The notes under the pieces: model-generated
Told to the model about the DNA's origin: nothing
Databases searched by the model: none
The model's input: only the letters and a program-made list of their open reading frames with translations
DNA from: Culex pipiens pallens
Lineage: Eukaryota > Arthropoda > Insecta > Diptera > Culicidae
NCBI RefSeq assembly: GCF_016801865.2
Contig: NC_068938.1
Span: 133,886,416 to 133,950,415, forward strand
Length of the DNA stretch: 64,000 nt
Direction of reading: 5' to 3'
Part shown: in pieces, positions 1 to 12,615 of the stretch
Layout: each line of letters begins with the position of its first letter
Position numbering within the stretch: position 1 is the stretch's first letter
Translations under genes and position numbers: made by a program

Positions 1-502
1 CATCCGACGACGCGTTGTCCCCTTCTCCGGTCAATCTGCCGGTCTAATCGGGTGATGTGACGATTGTGAACGTGTCACGCCCAGACGTTTAGTTATCGGG
101 GATGCTCGGCCTCATATCATCAACAAACCGTAATTAATTATGCTGTCCGTAGGTAGAGGTAGAGTTAGTCTGGACCGGAGCGATATGTATGTTTGTGTTA
201 TCTGGGATTATTCAGGTATTAAATTGGCTCGGCTATTCTGGGCTCTGCTGCCTCAGGACTTGATTGGTCCGGATCCGGTTTGTCACAAGTGTTACGAGAT
301 GACAATGTATTTGATTAGTGCTTTATTTAGAGAAATTTAATTGGGGGTAATTTGACTTAATAGATTGAACTATGAGTCGACAATAAATGAAGTTGAGGTC
401 AGAAATTTTTCATTTATCAGCAGTGGTATTTACCTCCAATCAATTGAAGCTTATTATGATAAAGTTTTAGGTCATGTTTACTATAAAATACAATGTGATA
501 AC
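1..502. other. Unique non-coding sequence at window start
   Basis: Mixed-complexity DNA with no reading frame that looks like protein. A 66-codon frame at 140-340 has no recognisable motif and no splice context. Sequence becomes AT-rich towards the foldback element that starts at 505. Nothing functional was recognised. Confidence 0.5.
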
Positions 503-504
503 TA

Positions 505-2141
505 TAGAGCAATTCCAGCTCAAATCGGGAATTTTTCTGGTACTTTTGTACCCGACCCTCTCCGATTTCAATGAAACTTTTTAGACATGTTATCTTAGCC
601 CTATATAAGCCATTTTTGTGTATATGGAGCCATTTAAACTCAAAAATGACATTTGTATTATATTTTTTTGTATTTTGTAATTCAAAAACTACTGTATCTC
701 GAAGCCGTTGCATGGTATCAAAAAGTAAAAAAAAACAAACTTGTAGGAAATTTGATGGGCTATCTTAAAAAAAAAACACTGAAAGAAAAAAACAAGCCAA
801 TTTTATGAGTATTTTCAATTTTTAAGTTTAAAAGTTAAATTTTAAGGTGATGTCACGATTTTTTTTCGCTCAAAATTTTTGTGAAAATAGCCTGAAATGT
901 GACAAAAATACTCACGAAAAATGCAGGATGGTATGTCTCTCCTAAAAATATACAAAAATCATTTACTAAAACTGTTTTTTTGAAAAGTGGTCTAAACGTC
1001 AACATTTTCAAAAACCGATAGTGAGAATCGATTCCCCAGACAATTTTACATAAAAGTCTCTATATTGACATTTGTACTATGTCCAATGCTTGTGAAGATA
1101 CAGCGATTTTAAAAATAAAAATGTTGAAAAAATAGAGTTTTTGTTGGTTTTTGGCGTTTTCTATATGACCGACTTGATTTTTCAGTCTCGAAAATATTTT
1201 TAACCGGAAAGCTCGTCCAATTTCCCATAAGTTTGCCTTTGACAGCTTTTCAATTTGACTCGTTTTAATATTTACGTAAGCTTATTTACTATCCAGGTTT
1301 TTACCACACTGAAAAAAATATTCTATTTTCAGTTATGAGCAATGTAATAAAGCTTATATCTGTAAGCCCATACATCCAATTGAAACGCTGTCAAAGGCAA
1401 ACTTATGGGAAATTGGACGAGCTTTCCGGTAAAAATATTTACGAGACTGAAAAATCAAGTCTGTCATATAGAAATCGCCAAAAACCACTAAAAACCCTAT
1501 TTTTCAACATTTTTATTTTTAAAACCGCTGTATCTTCACAAGGATTGGACATAGGACAATGGTCAATATAGAGACTTTTATGTAAAATTGTCTGGGGAAT
1601 CGATTCTCACTATCGGTTTTTGAAAATGTTGACGTTTAGGCCACTTTTCATAAAAACAGTTTTAGTAAATGATTTTTGTATTTTTTTAGGAGAGACATAC
1701 CATCCTGCATTTTTCGGGAGTATTTTTGTCACATTTCAGGCTATTTTCACAAAAATTTTGAACAAAAAAAAATTCGTGACGTCACCTAAAAATTTAACTT
1801 TTAAACTTAAAAATTGAAAATTCTCATAAAATTGGCGTGTATTTTTCTTTCAGTGTAATTTTTTCAGAAAGCCCATCAAATTTCCTACAAGGTTGTCTTT
1901 GACCACTTCTTGATACCATGCAACGGCTTCGAGATACAGTAATTTTTGAATTACAAAATACAAAAATATTTAAATAACTCTCGCCCTTCTCAAATGTCAT
2001 TTTTGAGTACCATTGGCTCCATATACACAAAAATGGCTTATATAAGGCTAGGATAACATGTCTAAAAAGTTTCATTGAAATCGGAGAGGGTCGGGTACAA
2101 AAGTACCAGAAAAATTCCCGATTTGAGCTGGAATTGCTCTA
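505..2141 (+). mobile_element. Palindromic foldback element, copy A (1.64 kb)
   Basis: The left end reads TAGAGCAATTCCAGCTC and the right end is its reverse complement. The two arms (about 740 bp each) mirror one another almost base for base and meet at a short asymmetric loop around 1247-1385. Both ends abut TA (503-504 and 2142-2143), as expected for Tc1/mariner-type target duplication. A second copy lies at 33494-35140. No transposase reading frame is present, so it is a non-autonomous foldback/MITE-like element. Arm similarity is high enough for a very long hairpin transcript. The superfamily assignment from the TA flanks is inference. Confidence 0.85.
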
Positions 2142-2143
2142 TA

Positions 2144-3939
2144 TAGTTAAATTGTGATAGATAAATTCAGTGAGTAAGCCAAATGAGAAAAGCAAAAGAT
2201 TTGAAAATGACTCAATTTAAAAAAGTTTTGAAATCACCCAGATACTTCCAGGGAAAACAACGATGACTCATTCACTCGGGAGCTCGTTTGAACTCGAATC
2301 ATTTCCCCCACAAGTCAATGGCGTGAATATCAGCAGCATTTTTTTCATCCCAGCATCCAGCAGGAGCGTGCCAGATCCAATGACTTTCAATGCACAATGA
2401 TGTGATTCACCCCCGCGGGGTCCTTTCCACTATTAAGCAGCAGTGACATCTGACAGAAATAATTCCTCTCCGGAAAATCCCGGGTCTGCAGCAGATCAAA
2501 CAGCACTTCGGCTCCGACTACTGAAAGGATAAAAGTATTCATGTATGGGACCGGGAGTGGATCTGTGGAAGATCAAAGCAAGTAGACATCATTTCTAAAC
2601 TGAACCTTTCTGCGAGCTGGATATCAACGCTGGGGACACGATCCTGGTGTGTTACAGGCGGTTTCTGGACAAATTGAGTTGAATGCGATTTGTATGCGTA
2701 TATCGGCTGGAGCGATTCATTCACTGTTGAAAGATTATACACAAATCATGGAAATGGAACGGGCTTTCCAGATTTTTCCATCTTCCCAGAAACAGTTGCT
2801 ACTGTTGAGCTAAAAGGTCAACTCTTTAATCATTTTATATCAATCACAACCACAGCTTTAACGTCCATTTTGATTTGTTTTTGGGGACTAAAAATTGCAT
2901 CTTTTGCGATTTATTCACTAAATTACGCTTGTTAATCACTAAATTACGTTAAAAATAAAAAAAATGCCTTTGAACAATTTTTGAATCACTATTACGAAAT
3001 CCACCGAATTAAAAATTGTTAATTTTGTAATCTGAAAAAAAAAAATGCCTAATATAATAAGCAACAAAAATGTGTCCAGTGCTCAATCGATCAACACATG
3101 TCTTCATCAAAGAAATGATTGAACGTCTGCTGATCCACTGCCACTGCCCGGGATCCCTCAACTCAATTTGAATATTTTGATGGTCTGGAATCTGTCACAC
3201 CCACGTCAACCCGCTCGGATGAGCAATATTAGTGTTAATAATTCAAATTCATACAAAGTTCAACACCCTGCTTTTCCCCCGGCTAAAGCTGCAAATCCCT
3301 GCGCCCACAGAGATAGGGTCAAGCTAGTTTTCCACATTTTCCAGCTTTCAGTTTACATTCATCTCTTGGCCACGCCACGGAAGCAACTGAATCCGATTAT
3401 TGCGTGTTTGCAGGCCAATCTTTTGCCTCTTTACACTTTTTTTTTCTCCCCCTCATATGATCCCATAGACAAACACAATAAAGTGCGTCCCTTTTTTCTC
3501 CTCTATTGAGGCTGGCCTGGACGGGGCCCGTTGAAAAGCCGAGTCCTTGGCCATGACAGAGCGGCTTTGGCTTTTCTTTTCCTGCTGTTGGTTCGAGGCC
3601 TGGCCAAGACACCGAAACGCCCTTTTACGTTGTATACACAATATTTCTAATATTAGCTTTTCCGACATGAATTGGTTTGCCCAGCGCAGCTCGGCAAAAG
3701 GAAAGAAATGGAAAAGTAATTTTAACAGCAAACAAAATGCTCGTTTAAATTGTATCACGTACAGCATGTCAAGGTGGTTTGTGCAGAGTTCCTTTCTGGG
3801 AAGAAAATCAATCATCAAGGACAGGAGATGGAAATAGAACATGGGCTTGTGACACATTTTATAATTGGCTTTCGGGTCATTTCAATGTTACAACTTTGAA
3901 TGTCTAAGACAAAATACGTTCTGAAAAGTATTGTCTTCA
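2144..3939. other. Unique region, no gene recognised
   Basis: Contains islands of balanced base composition (about 2270-2760 and 3120-3860) unlike the surrounding AT-rich repeats. Overlapping frames on both strands at 3397-3857 are mutually exclusive and show no domain, signal peptide or conserved motif. The character resembles conserved non-coding DNA of an intron or intergenic region, but no specific site can be named. Confidence 0.4.
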
Positions 3940-4115
3940 ATGTAACCATCTAGAAATTTTACAATCTCAAAATCTAATTTAAATCATACATTCCAACATT
4001 CTAACAATCTCACAATCTAACAATCTAACAATCGAACAATCGAACAATCTAGAAATCTAGAAATCTAGAAATCTAGAAATCTAACAATCTAACAATCTAA
4101 CAATCTAACAATCAT
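3940..4115. repeat. Octamer minisatellite (CTAACAAT / CTAGAAAT)
   Basis: From about 3940 the sequence decays from degenerate to regular 8-bp units. The core 4010-4110 consists of blocks of CTAACAAT, CGAACAAT and CTAGAAAT, each variant occurring in runs (four CTAGAAAT units in a row, then CTAACAAT again). The block structure suggests local expansion of variants by slippage. Confidence 0.85.
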
Positions 4116-5110
4116 GACGATTGAAAGCGGTAGAAAACTTCTTGAATTATCAGATAAAAACTAGGCAAGTAAAATGCACATTAAATAACTTAAATTGAAA
4201 GAACGAAACCATAAACAACAAAAGTTGAGCTTTCTCTAGAACAAAAGTTATCCTCTAACGTAAATTTTTCTGATTATTTTTTTTTGGGAAATTCTTGTTC
4301 TACGAAATACTTAACTTTTCTTGTTTTCTGTTATTCCTTCTATGATTTTTTGTATTTTTATTTGCATTTATTTTCTTGTTTATTTTGTTTAGTTTTTACT
4401 TGTTCTTGTTATCATTTGGCCTATTCTGCAGCCTACAATCACTAGCATATTTGCTTTTTTTTTTTCATATTTTTCACTCACTTTTTTAATTTAATGATTG
4501 ATTTTTAAATTTTTTGACTTAAAATTGGATCAATTAATAGCTTTAAAGTCGTAACAGAGTGCGTCTTAACATAGTCTGGTACATAACACAAATTATTGCA
4601 CGTTTATTTTGACATAAAATATTAAGATTATTAGTCTAAAACACAGCAACACAGAATCCTAGAAGCCATCTAGAGGCACGGGAAAAATAGCAGAAAATCA
4701 TTAAGACTAACGTTGTACTAACGTTGTAAAATGTTTGTTATAGAAAAATCGAAAAACTATGAGAAAAACTGCGATTGGCCAAAAAGTTTATACCGTAGGC
4801 TTATAGTCCATGAAATTACCTATCTTTTGACCTATGGGAGTATTGGTGTTGGAGGTTGTTGCAAAAAGATATTAAGGCTTTAAAAAAATCCATTATTGAC
4901 AGTAATTTGCAAAAGCTAAGAGAAAAAGTCGAACCAATCCTGGATGTCTATGGCACATTTTGATGTTCAAAAGACCTTTCGAATGCATCTAAGAGAGTTG
5001 GAATTGATGAAGTTTTACGGAAATGCGAGCAATTTTAAGATTTTTTAAGGTTTTTTGGACCTCAAACTTCAAAGCCCGTTTTACCCCACTTCCCTTTGTC
5101 GTAGAGGGAT
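4116..5110. mobile_element. Diverged AT-rich repeat related to the 7.2-kb element
   Basis: Segments around 4280-4520 match 7290-7520 in order: a stretch reading about getting to GTTCTACGAAA, then CTTGTT-rich sequence, then TTTGGCCTATTCT, then AGTCTGG-like sequence. The 7.2-kb relative has clear AACCCTCT termini, but here the termini are not identifiable. No coding capacity. Probably an old copy of the same non-autonomous element. Confidence 0.5.
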
Positions 5111-5224
5111 CATATTTGGCATGAGTTCATATCATGTATAGACAAACAAACGCTGAAAGTTTCATCCAAATCGGAGCACCTCGATACGACCTCTAGAACA
5201 AACAGAACAATATTTACAAATACT

Positions 5225-5735
5225 GCCTCTTAAACACCCAACGCATGTCAAACTTACACGGATGTCCAAACCCCTAAAAATAAGTCGGAATTTCCATAAC
5301 TCAGCCAATCGAAACGATTCTTTATTCCAGAGATTTGTAAAGCAGGTGTTAGACTGCAGCAAACAAACAAATAAACACGCACTTTTTGACAGTTTGGCAG
5401 TTTGTCTGCTTTGTTTGTTTGCAGAAACGTCAGCATGCATACATTTTGCCTTGTTTGCGAGTTTGCCGCAAACAAATTTGTGAGTTTGGCAAACTGTCAA
5501 AAACGAAAAAGTGAAAACATCGTTCCAACATTTTTTGTAGCGATTTTGTAGCGCGGAATTTCGAACAAAGTTTTCGGCAGATTTGAACAATTCGAGTTCT
5601 GCAACATTCTAGAATCATCATGACATCCTTAAAAATCTCTGGAATAAAGAATCGCATCGATTGTTTGAGTTATGGCCGAGATCCAGCGTGTTGAAGTTAC
5701 CGTTCCGACTTATTTGCGGGCTTGAGTATGTTAAT
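5225..5735. mobile_element. Foldback MITE with nested palindrome
   Basis: Outer arms match as inverted repeats: 5282-5335 (AAGTCGGAATTTCCATAACT and on) against 5633-5725. The same family occurs at 24765-25222; both share the terminal segment CCAACGCATGTC near 5240 and near 25200. The copy is interrupted by a smaller palindromic segment at about 5340-5505. There is no reading frame of transposase type. Confidence 0.65.
5340..5505. repeat. Inner palindromic insert rich in GTTTG/CAAAC
   Basis: Two inverted segments, TTTTTGACAGTTTGGCAG at about 5386 and its near complement at about 5486-5503, enclose sequence with repeated CAAACAAA and GTTTGTTTG. The related copy at 24.8-25.2 kb lacks this block at the equivalent place, which suggests a later insertion into the foldback. 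Confidence 0.5.
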
Positions 5736-5739
5736 GAAA

Positions 5740-7228
5740 GGGATTTAATTGGGAACAAAAATAACTGCTCTATTTCCGAAGCTGCTTTCATTACTTCATA
5801 ATGATGTCCCGAACAGATTCCAACGGTTGTTGGGTTGCATGTTACCTGCATCTCCTTAATCATCCCATAAATAATCCTTCGTCCAGATAATACCGCCAAT
5901 AACCGGCAAGAATGCATCACTTCCGTGAATCAAACTTCTTCTGGGTTGTTCACAGAAGATGAGGGGGTGAGGGTTCTCTGTGCAAGGTCGTAAAATATAG
6001 CAATAAAAGACGGCCAAACGATAAATTATGGCCATCATTCGGCGGGGAGGCTTCTGATGCTGATAGCAAGCAAGTCAGAGAGAATATCATAATAAACGAC
6101 CGCGGCGGAAAAATCGTATTATTTATAGGCTTCTCGGTGGGAGCACGTGTATAGCGGTGAAGTCATGCTGCAGCTCGGGATAAGTTGCATCCAGAGCAAA
6201 CAAAATCGTTTGAGTTGGTCGTTAACGTCAGGTTTAATTTGAAATTATGCCCCATTAGAATTGATCTAAAAACTGCTCTGATGTTGATAAGATTGAACTT
6301 CAAAGTGTTTAATTTTAATTACAAATGCAAACCGATAGCCGGCATATTTTTTTTCCATTTGACCAGCAGTCAGTGACACCCAGCCCAGTAATGAAGTGTC
6401 GTAATCGTGTCACGTTTCCAGCACGTTAGCCACCGTTCTCATTAGGAAGTTCACGTCACGTAAGAAGGTAATTTGCATTCTTTCCTGTCAATATGCGTAA
6501 CTGCATCGGATGCTCACCGTGGCATGTTATTTAATTTATATGCAATTTAATTTGAGTTCAAAGAAAGTGTTCGCAGAAAATTGCCAGACAGGAAACTTTT
6601 GCGACCATGCGTCTCCATTGGCCCTCGGGTTTAATGTTTGTAATGGGTTGTATAGAGCAAAACAGAGCTAGAGCAAGGCGTGTTAAATCAACAATTGTGC
6701 ATAATTTAATTACATCTCATCTTGCGTTCCTAGGTCAGCACGATAAAAATGTAATCACTTTAGCAGCCGTTTTGATTACAAACATGACCCAGCAGCAGCG
6801 AAAAAAAAAAGATCAAAATTGACACCAGCACCAGTGACACAAATGCGATTTAATTTGGCTAAAAGCTTTCATTACCAACACTCAAAAAACTCACTTGAGT
6901 CGACACAAAAGTTTCACATGATTGCAGGCAATTAATTTCGTTCACTTAGGAGTGGGATGCTCGTTTTTATTGGGTCGGCATTTGTCAGTAATTTAAACAT
7001 GATTCCACAACCTTGGCAAATACTGCACAAGTCTAGATTTAATTAAAACCAGGAGTCAATTAAGCAGTGCTTGCTCTTGAAGAAAGAGAAGAACCAAATA
7101 CCATCAGCTATTCAAATTGTGGATAGGATTGAAAGTTTTTTACTTTAATGTTTTTTTTTGCTTTCAGATAACTTCAGATAAATCTTGAGTATTAAAGGAA
7201 TGATAAGATGGAAAAAAAATCAGGCAAA
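5740..7228. other. Unique region, no gene recognised
   Basis: Fairly complex sequence with several TAATTAA/TTTAATT homeodomain-type cores (for example around 6525-6555 and 6700-6710). No open frame exceeds about 100 codons and none resembles a known protein. Plausible host intronic or intergenic DNA; regulatory function cannot be shown from sequence alone. Confidence 0.4.
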
Positions 7229-7849
7229 TTAACCCTCTACTGCAAAATTTCTTTTTTGAATTTTTTTATTTTTACCGTTTTCAGGAGGTCATTTTGAGCA
7301 ACTTTTGTTCTACGAAAAACATTACTTCTCTTGTTTTATGTTTTTCTTGTTTCATTTTTAGTATTTTAATTTACATTAATCTTGTTTAGTTTTTGTTTGT
7401 TTTTGGTAGTATTTGGCCTATTCTACCACCTCTTACCATTACATTTTGCCTATCTAATTTTATTTATATTTTTACAGTCACTTTTTAAATTTTTTGCTTG
7501 TTTTTCACATTTTCTGCTATAAAATGGCATCATTATCATTTAAATTTGAAAAATATGCGTAGAGGCATAGTCTGGGACACTACAAAAATTACTGCATACT
7601 TCTTAATACTTAAAATATAGGAAATGTTAGTAAAAAACACAGCCAAAGTTGCCCCAAAAAAAAATGACATTTTAAAAAACATTGGCAAAGTCACATAAAA
7701 TAAGTAAAACTTCCAACCAATAAACTTTCTAAAATTTTAAGAGTTCTTCTAAAGCTTTTTAAAGATCAAAAATTGGTTAAAAAATTGATTTTTGGCGATT
7801 TTTTAAATCGAAGGCCGTCTAAAGGCGGGGTTGGGTTGAAGAGGGTTAA
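7229..7849. mobile_element. MITE with TTAACCCTCT termini
   Basis: Left end TTAACCCTCTACTGC and right end GAAGAGGGTTAA form a short terminal inverted repeat around about 620 bp of AT-rich, non-coding DNA. A diverged copy lies at 4.2-5.1 kb. No target duplication could be assigned with confidence. Confidence 0.6.
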
Positions 7850-8139
7850 TGTATTAGGTCATTCGAAATCATGAGTTGCTGATTTATATAGTCTCAAAAT
7901 TATAAAGCGTATTTGAACATGTGTTTTTTTCATCTGATTTTTTGTATGACATTACTTATTTGTAAGTGGTGCAACTTTTTGAGACTTCCGGATAGAAATC
8001 TTGTGAGCGAATCTTATCCCTAAAATCAATATTGATGAATTCGATAAAATTTGTTGTTTCGTAATCGACTACATTTTTCTGTAAAGTAAAAAAAATGTTT
8101 TCGATTTTGAAAGAATCGAAATAGAAATAGTAGTTTTTG
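7850..8139. other. AT-rich sequence, nothing recognised
   Basis: Low-complexity AT-rich spacer between two repeats. No reading frame, RNA gene or palindrome of note was found. Confidence 0.4.
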
Positions 8140-8545
8140 CAATTCCGTTGTGAAACTAATAACTTTTCCTGTTATTCACGCTTGACGAAAAGGCTTACTT
8201 TAATTTACTAAAAATAAAAGAATCGAAAAGTAATAGTTTTCGATACAAGTGCTGAAAAGTTCTACTTGTCAGCACTGAAATCGGTGCTGAGTAGTTCAAC
8301 TTTTCAGCAATTGTGTCGAAAAGTTATACTTTTCAATATTGTTTTGATTTTATCGGTGAATTGACTAAACACATAGACAATTGACCTAAAATTCCATTTA
8401 AAAGGTGTTCGGTTAACCTCGTTGGATAAATGTACAACTCGTGCTGAAAAAATCTTCTTTTTGCAACTTATTGCATGAACTACTATCATGCAACAAGTTA
8501 CAAAAAGGAGTTTTTTCAGCACCGAGTTGGATAAATACGACGGTT
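8140..8545 (-). mobile_element. Copy of the GTGCTGAAAAGTT palindromic family
   Basis: Contains repeated GTGCTGAAAAGTT / AACTTTTCAGCA motifs, a CAACAAGTT/AACTTGTTGC segment and TTTTTTCAGCACGAGT-like motifs. The same motifs occur in opposite order at 62.46-63.44 kb, so this copy is in the reverse orientation. It also supplies the uninterrupted version of the site where a SINE has inserted at 62652. Non-coding. Confidence 0.65.
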
Positions 8546-8659
8546 AAAAAAATTAACAAAAATTGCAGTAAGTTGAATCAACTCATTGAATCTTGCAGGT
8601 TGACTCAAGCTTAAAAAATCTAGTGTTTCTAAATTGTACGAACTTTTGAATGTGAAAAC

Positions 8660-11600
8660 TAGAGCGTCGAAAAAAATTCACTGGAATTCCCATAATTTCC
8701 CGAAAATAAAAATGTCCCGTTTCCCGGGAAATTTACAAATTTCCAGAATTTCAAGTGAAAGTAGAGCAATTCTCTACCAAAACCGGAAATGGATTTTATT
8801 TGTATTTTTTGATTTGGCTCAAACTTTGTGGGGGCCTTCCCTATGACCAAATAAGCTATTTTGTGTCATTGGTTCACCCATACAAGTCTCCATACAATTT
8901 TGGCTGCTGTCCATACAAAAATGGTATGTAAATATTCAAACAGCTGTAACTTTTGAGTGAATTTTCTGATCAATTTGGTGTCTTCGGCAAAGTTGTAGGT
9001 ATTGTTGAGGACAATTGAGAAAAAAATAGGTACACGGAAAAAAAAATTTGCAGATTTTTTTATCAACTTTTTTTTCACTAAAACTCAATTTCCCAAAATA
9101 CGTATTTTTTGATTTTCGAGATTTTTTGATATGTTTTAGGGGACTAAAATCCGCAACTTTTGAGCTATAGAGAAACATGGTCAAAAAATCTGCCGCCAAG
9201 TTATGAATTTTTGAAAAAATAGTGATTTTTGGAAAAAATCCAAATTTCATGCAAAAACAAATTTGAAGTTATTTTTTAATGCAAAATTGAATTTGCAATC
9301 GAAAACTACTTTACAATTTTTTTGATAAAGGGCTTCGTTTTCAAGATATAGGCACCGAAAGTTTGATTTTAGCAAAATATTTGCAGTTTTTCGATTTTTA
9401 AAAATAGTGACCATGAGCGACCATTTCTAAAAATATTTTTTTTGAAAAGTTCAGAAAATTTGCTACAAAATTGTCTAAGAGACATTGAAGATTGGACCTC
9501 GGGTTGCTGAGATACAGCCGCTTTAAGAAAAAGAAACACGAAAATTGAAGTTTTCTAAGTCTCACCAAAACAACCCACAATTTTCTAACGTCGATATCTC
9601 AGCAACTAATGGTCCGATTTTCAATGTTAATGCATGAAACATTCGTGAAATTTTTCGATCTTTTCGAAAAAAATATTTTGAAAAAAATTAAATCAAGACT
9701 AACATTTTAAATGGGCGTAATATTCAATGTTTGGCCCTTTTAAAATGTTAGTCTTGATTTAATTTTTTTCAAAATATTTTTTTCGAAAAGATCGGAAAAT
9801 TTCACGAATGTTTCATGTATTAACATTGAAAATCGGACCATCAGTTGCTGAGATATCGACATTAGAAAATTGTGGGTTGTTTTGGTGAGACTTAGAAAAC
9901 TTCAATTTTCGTGTTTCTTTTTCTTAAAGCGGCTGTATCTCAGCAACCCGAGGTCCAATCTTTAATGTCTCTTAGACAATTTTGTAGCAAATTTTCTGAA
10001 CTTTTCAAAAAAAATATTTTTAGAAATGGTCGCTCATGGTCACTATTTTTGAAAATCGAAAAACTGCAAATATTTTGCTAAAATCAAACTTTCGGTGCCT
10101 ATATCTTGAAAACGAAGCCCTTTAACAAAAAAATTGTAAAGTAGTTTTCGATTGCAAATTCAATTTTGCATTAAAAAATAACTTCAAATTTGTTTTTGCA
10201 TGAAATTTTGATTTTTTTCCAAAAATCACTATTTTTTCAAAAATTCATAACTTGGCGGCAGATTTTTTGACCATGTTTCTCTATAGCTCAAAAGTTGCGG
10301 ATTTTAGTCCCCTAAAACATATCAAAAAATCTCAAAAATCAAAAAATACGTATTTTGGGAAATTGAGTTTTAGTGAAAAAAAAAAGTTGATAAAAAAATC
10401 TGCAAATTTTTTTTTCCGTGTACCTATTTTTTTCTCAATTGTCCTAAACAATACCTACAACTTTGCCGAAGACACCAAATTGATCAGAAAATTCACTCAA
10501 AAGTTACAGCTGTTTGAAAATTTACATACCATTTTTGTATGGACAGCAGCCAAAATTATATGGAGACTTGTATGGGTGAACCAATGACACAAAATAGCTT
10601 ATTTGGTCATAGGGAAGGCCCCCACAAAGTTTGAGTCAAATCAAAAAATACAAAAAATAAAAATGGTCGAAATCGGCCGATTTCGTAGAGAGTTGCTCAG
10701 TATGCATTTTCCTAACTATGGCACAAAAGTTTTTTTTTCATTTAAAAAATAATAATGAAGGGAACTCAATTTGATTTTATTCTTCAATCTACTGTTAATT
10801 TTGAACTCATCAGCTCGTCTGAAAATTTCACGTCAAGGTTTATTTCAGATAATATTAATTTCTGAAGCATTCACAACTTGGTAATGTATGTAGATATTGT
10901 TTATTTGTATGGTAACAAAAATTACGTTATTATTGAATGCAAATATACTAATTTAATTTAGATTAACCTAATTAACGAAAATTGTTGAAAAATCATTTGA
11001 AAATTAAGTAGTAATCCCTCCCAGCCAAAATCAAAATTGAGTTTTTTAACGTTTTTGTTTAACATCAACAATTTGGATGGAAATTGAGTTGGTTTCATTA
11101 AATGTTTCAAAGAGGGTTGTGCAAGAAGAATTGAAGTTTACAATTTATGAAACTTTGGAACTACCAAGGGCTTAAGAAGGATAAATATGAAAACCATGTA
11201 TGGTTTTATTCAAAACCACTTTTTGCGCTATAATTTTTTTTGACCTAAGTCTTTTATTCAGCTGAATGTTATTAACACCATACCATTAATGAATCCATAA
11301 CACATAATTTAAAAAAAAATATCTTCGTATCATATGTTAGGTGCCCAAAGAATGCACACATATTTCAAAAAAACGCTTAAAACATTTGAAAGCTTTATGT
11401 TGTGATTTCATGAAATAGTGTTTCAAGTTTAAAAGCACGAGAAGTTAGATTTTTAAGGTATGATTATCTTTTTATTTATGAGCTGAAACCAGTAAGACTT
11501 GTTCTGGAAATAGTTATTTGTTATGAAAAAGCTGAATTCCGCATGATTTTTTTTTTCATTTTAAATTAATGTGCCAATGATATTCTTAAACTGGTCACAG

Positions 11601-11935
11601 AGACAAATTTAAGAGTAAATTTATGGTTGTGGAGCATGAGTTCATTTTAACCACTTGGACAGTGACTTTGATGAACAAATATTACTTCCCAACAAAAAAA
11701 TACTTATGATCGTTTTTATATTTTTACGATTTGACAGCTTATAAATATAGAAAATGTAAGTATTTTCTTTAAGTTGTAAGATGTTTTACAAGCAGTCAAG
11801 CCATTAATTGATCCTTACACTCATTTTGACCATTAAAGATAAACTTCTATACAGCATTATTGCAAAAAATAAATTAGAACCAGGATCAGAACAATATTCG
11901 ATAAATTCCCGTTTACCGGGAATTATGCTTTTTAT
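8660..11935 (-). mobile_element. hAT-family element, copy 2, interrupted and truncated
   Basis: Begins with TAGAGCGTC, the same terminus as the intact copy at 20925-21905, followed by CCCGG-rich subterminal sequence. Internal segments then match the 21-kb copy in reverse orientation, for example 10800-10875 against about 21605-21690, and 11875-11925 against about 20995-21055. It is split by the foldback element 8764-10698. The distal terminus expected after about 11935 is missing, so it is truncated. No transposase frame. Confidence 0.75.
8764..10698. mobile_element. 1.9-kb foldback element nested in the hAT copy
   Basis: Left terminus GAGCAATTCTCTAC and right terminus GTAGAGAGTTGCTC. The arms pair over nearly their whole length and meet around 9711-9738. 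Both sides are flanked by AGTA (8760-8763 and 10699-10702), and the intact hAT copy shows the uninterrupted site as GAGTATAC near 21790. Reading frames on opposite arms (8866-9250 and 10252-10587) are mirror images, not genes. A degenerate relative occurs at 16.64-17.54 kb. Confidence 0.85.
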
Positions 11936-12070
11936 CAATGAGATACAAATATTTGACAATTATTCATCGAAATTTTAAATACAATTTATTCTGGCAGTTA
12001 TAATTAGGTTCATGTTAAAAATAAATTAAATGGGTAATTATCTACCTACTCACACGAAATCGGAAAAAGG
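11936..12070. other. Spacer between two elements
   Basis: AT-rich sequence with no recognisable feature between the truncated hAT copy and the next repeat. Confidence 0.4.
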
Positions 12071-12615
12071 TTCCCCGACCCCTCTTCGATTTGCGTGAAA
12101 CTTTGTCCTTAAGGGTAACTTTTGTCCCTGATCACGAATCCGAGGTCTGTTTTTTGATATATCGTGACGGAGGGACGGTACGACCCCTTCCATTTTTTAA
12201 CATGCGAAAAAAAGTGTTTTTCAATAATTTGCAGCCTGAAACGGTGATGAGATAGAAATTTGGTGTCAAAGGGACTTTTATGTAAAATTGTACGCCCGAT
12301 TTGATAGCGTACTCAAAATTCCGAAAAAAAACGTATTTTTCTTCGAAAAAACACTTTAAATGTTTTAAAAACTCTGCCATTTTCCGTTACTAAACTGTAA
12401 TTTTTTTTGGAGCGAGTAATTTTTAGTGAAATTTAATGTACTTTTCGAATCTACATTAAACCGGAAGGGTAATTTTTTTCATTTAGAACAAAAATTTCGT
12501 GTTTTTCTAACTTTGCAGGGTAATTTTTTAGAGTGTAACAATGTTCCACAAAGTTCTAAAGCAGACAATAACACAAATTTTGATATTTAAACATAAGGAG
12601 TTTGCTTATAAACAT
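12071..12615 (+). mobile_element. Half-element of the CCCCGACCCCTCTTCG repeat family
   Basis: The same 400-550 bp sequence occurs at 23027-23455, 47832-48230 and 61250-61440, and inverted at about 24054-24690. Shared landmarks are CCCCGACCCCTCTTCGATTT, ATCACGAATCC, CGGTACGACCCCTTC, CAATAATTTGCAGCCTGAAA and ACTTTTATGTAAAA. In the 23-24.7-kb copy the two halves face each other as a foldback, so this copy is probably one arm. Non-coding. Confidence 0.7.

Noticed and set aside
3453..3857. 134-codon minus-strand frame
   Set aside because: Overlaps other frames on both strands, has no domain and no splice context.
8866..10587. Paired frames of 70-111 codons in the 1.9-kb foldback
   Set aside because: The left and right arm frames are mirror copies of one sequence and low in complexity; not transposase.
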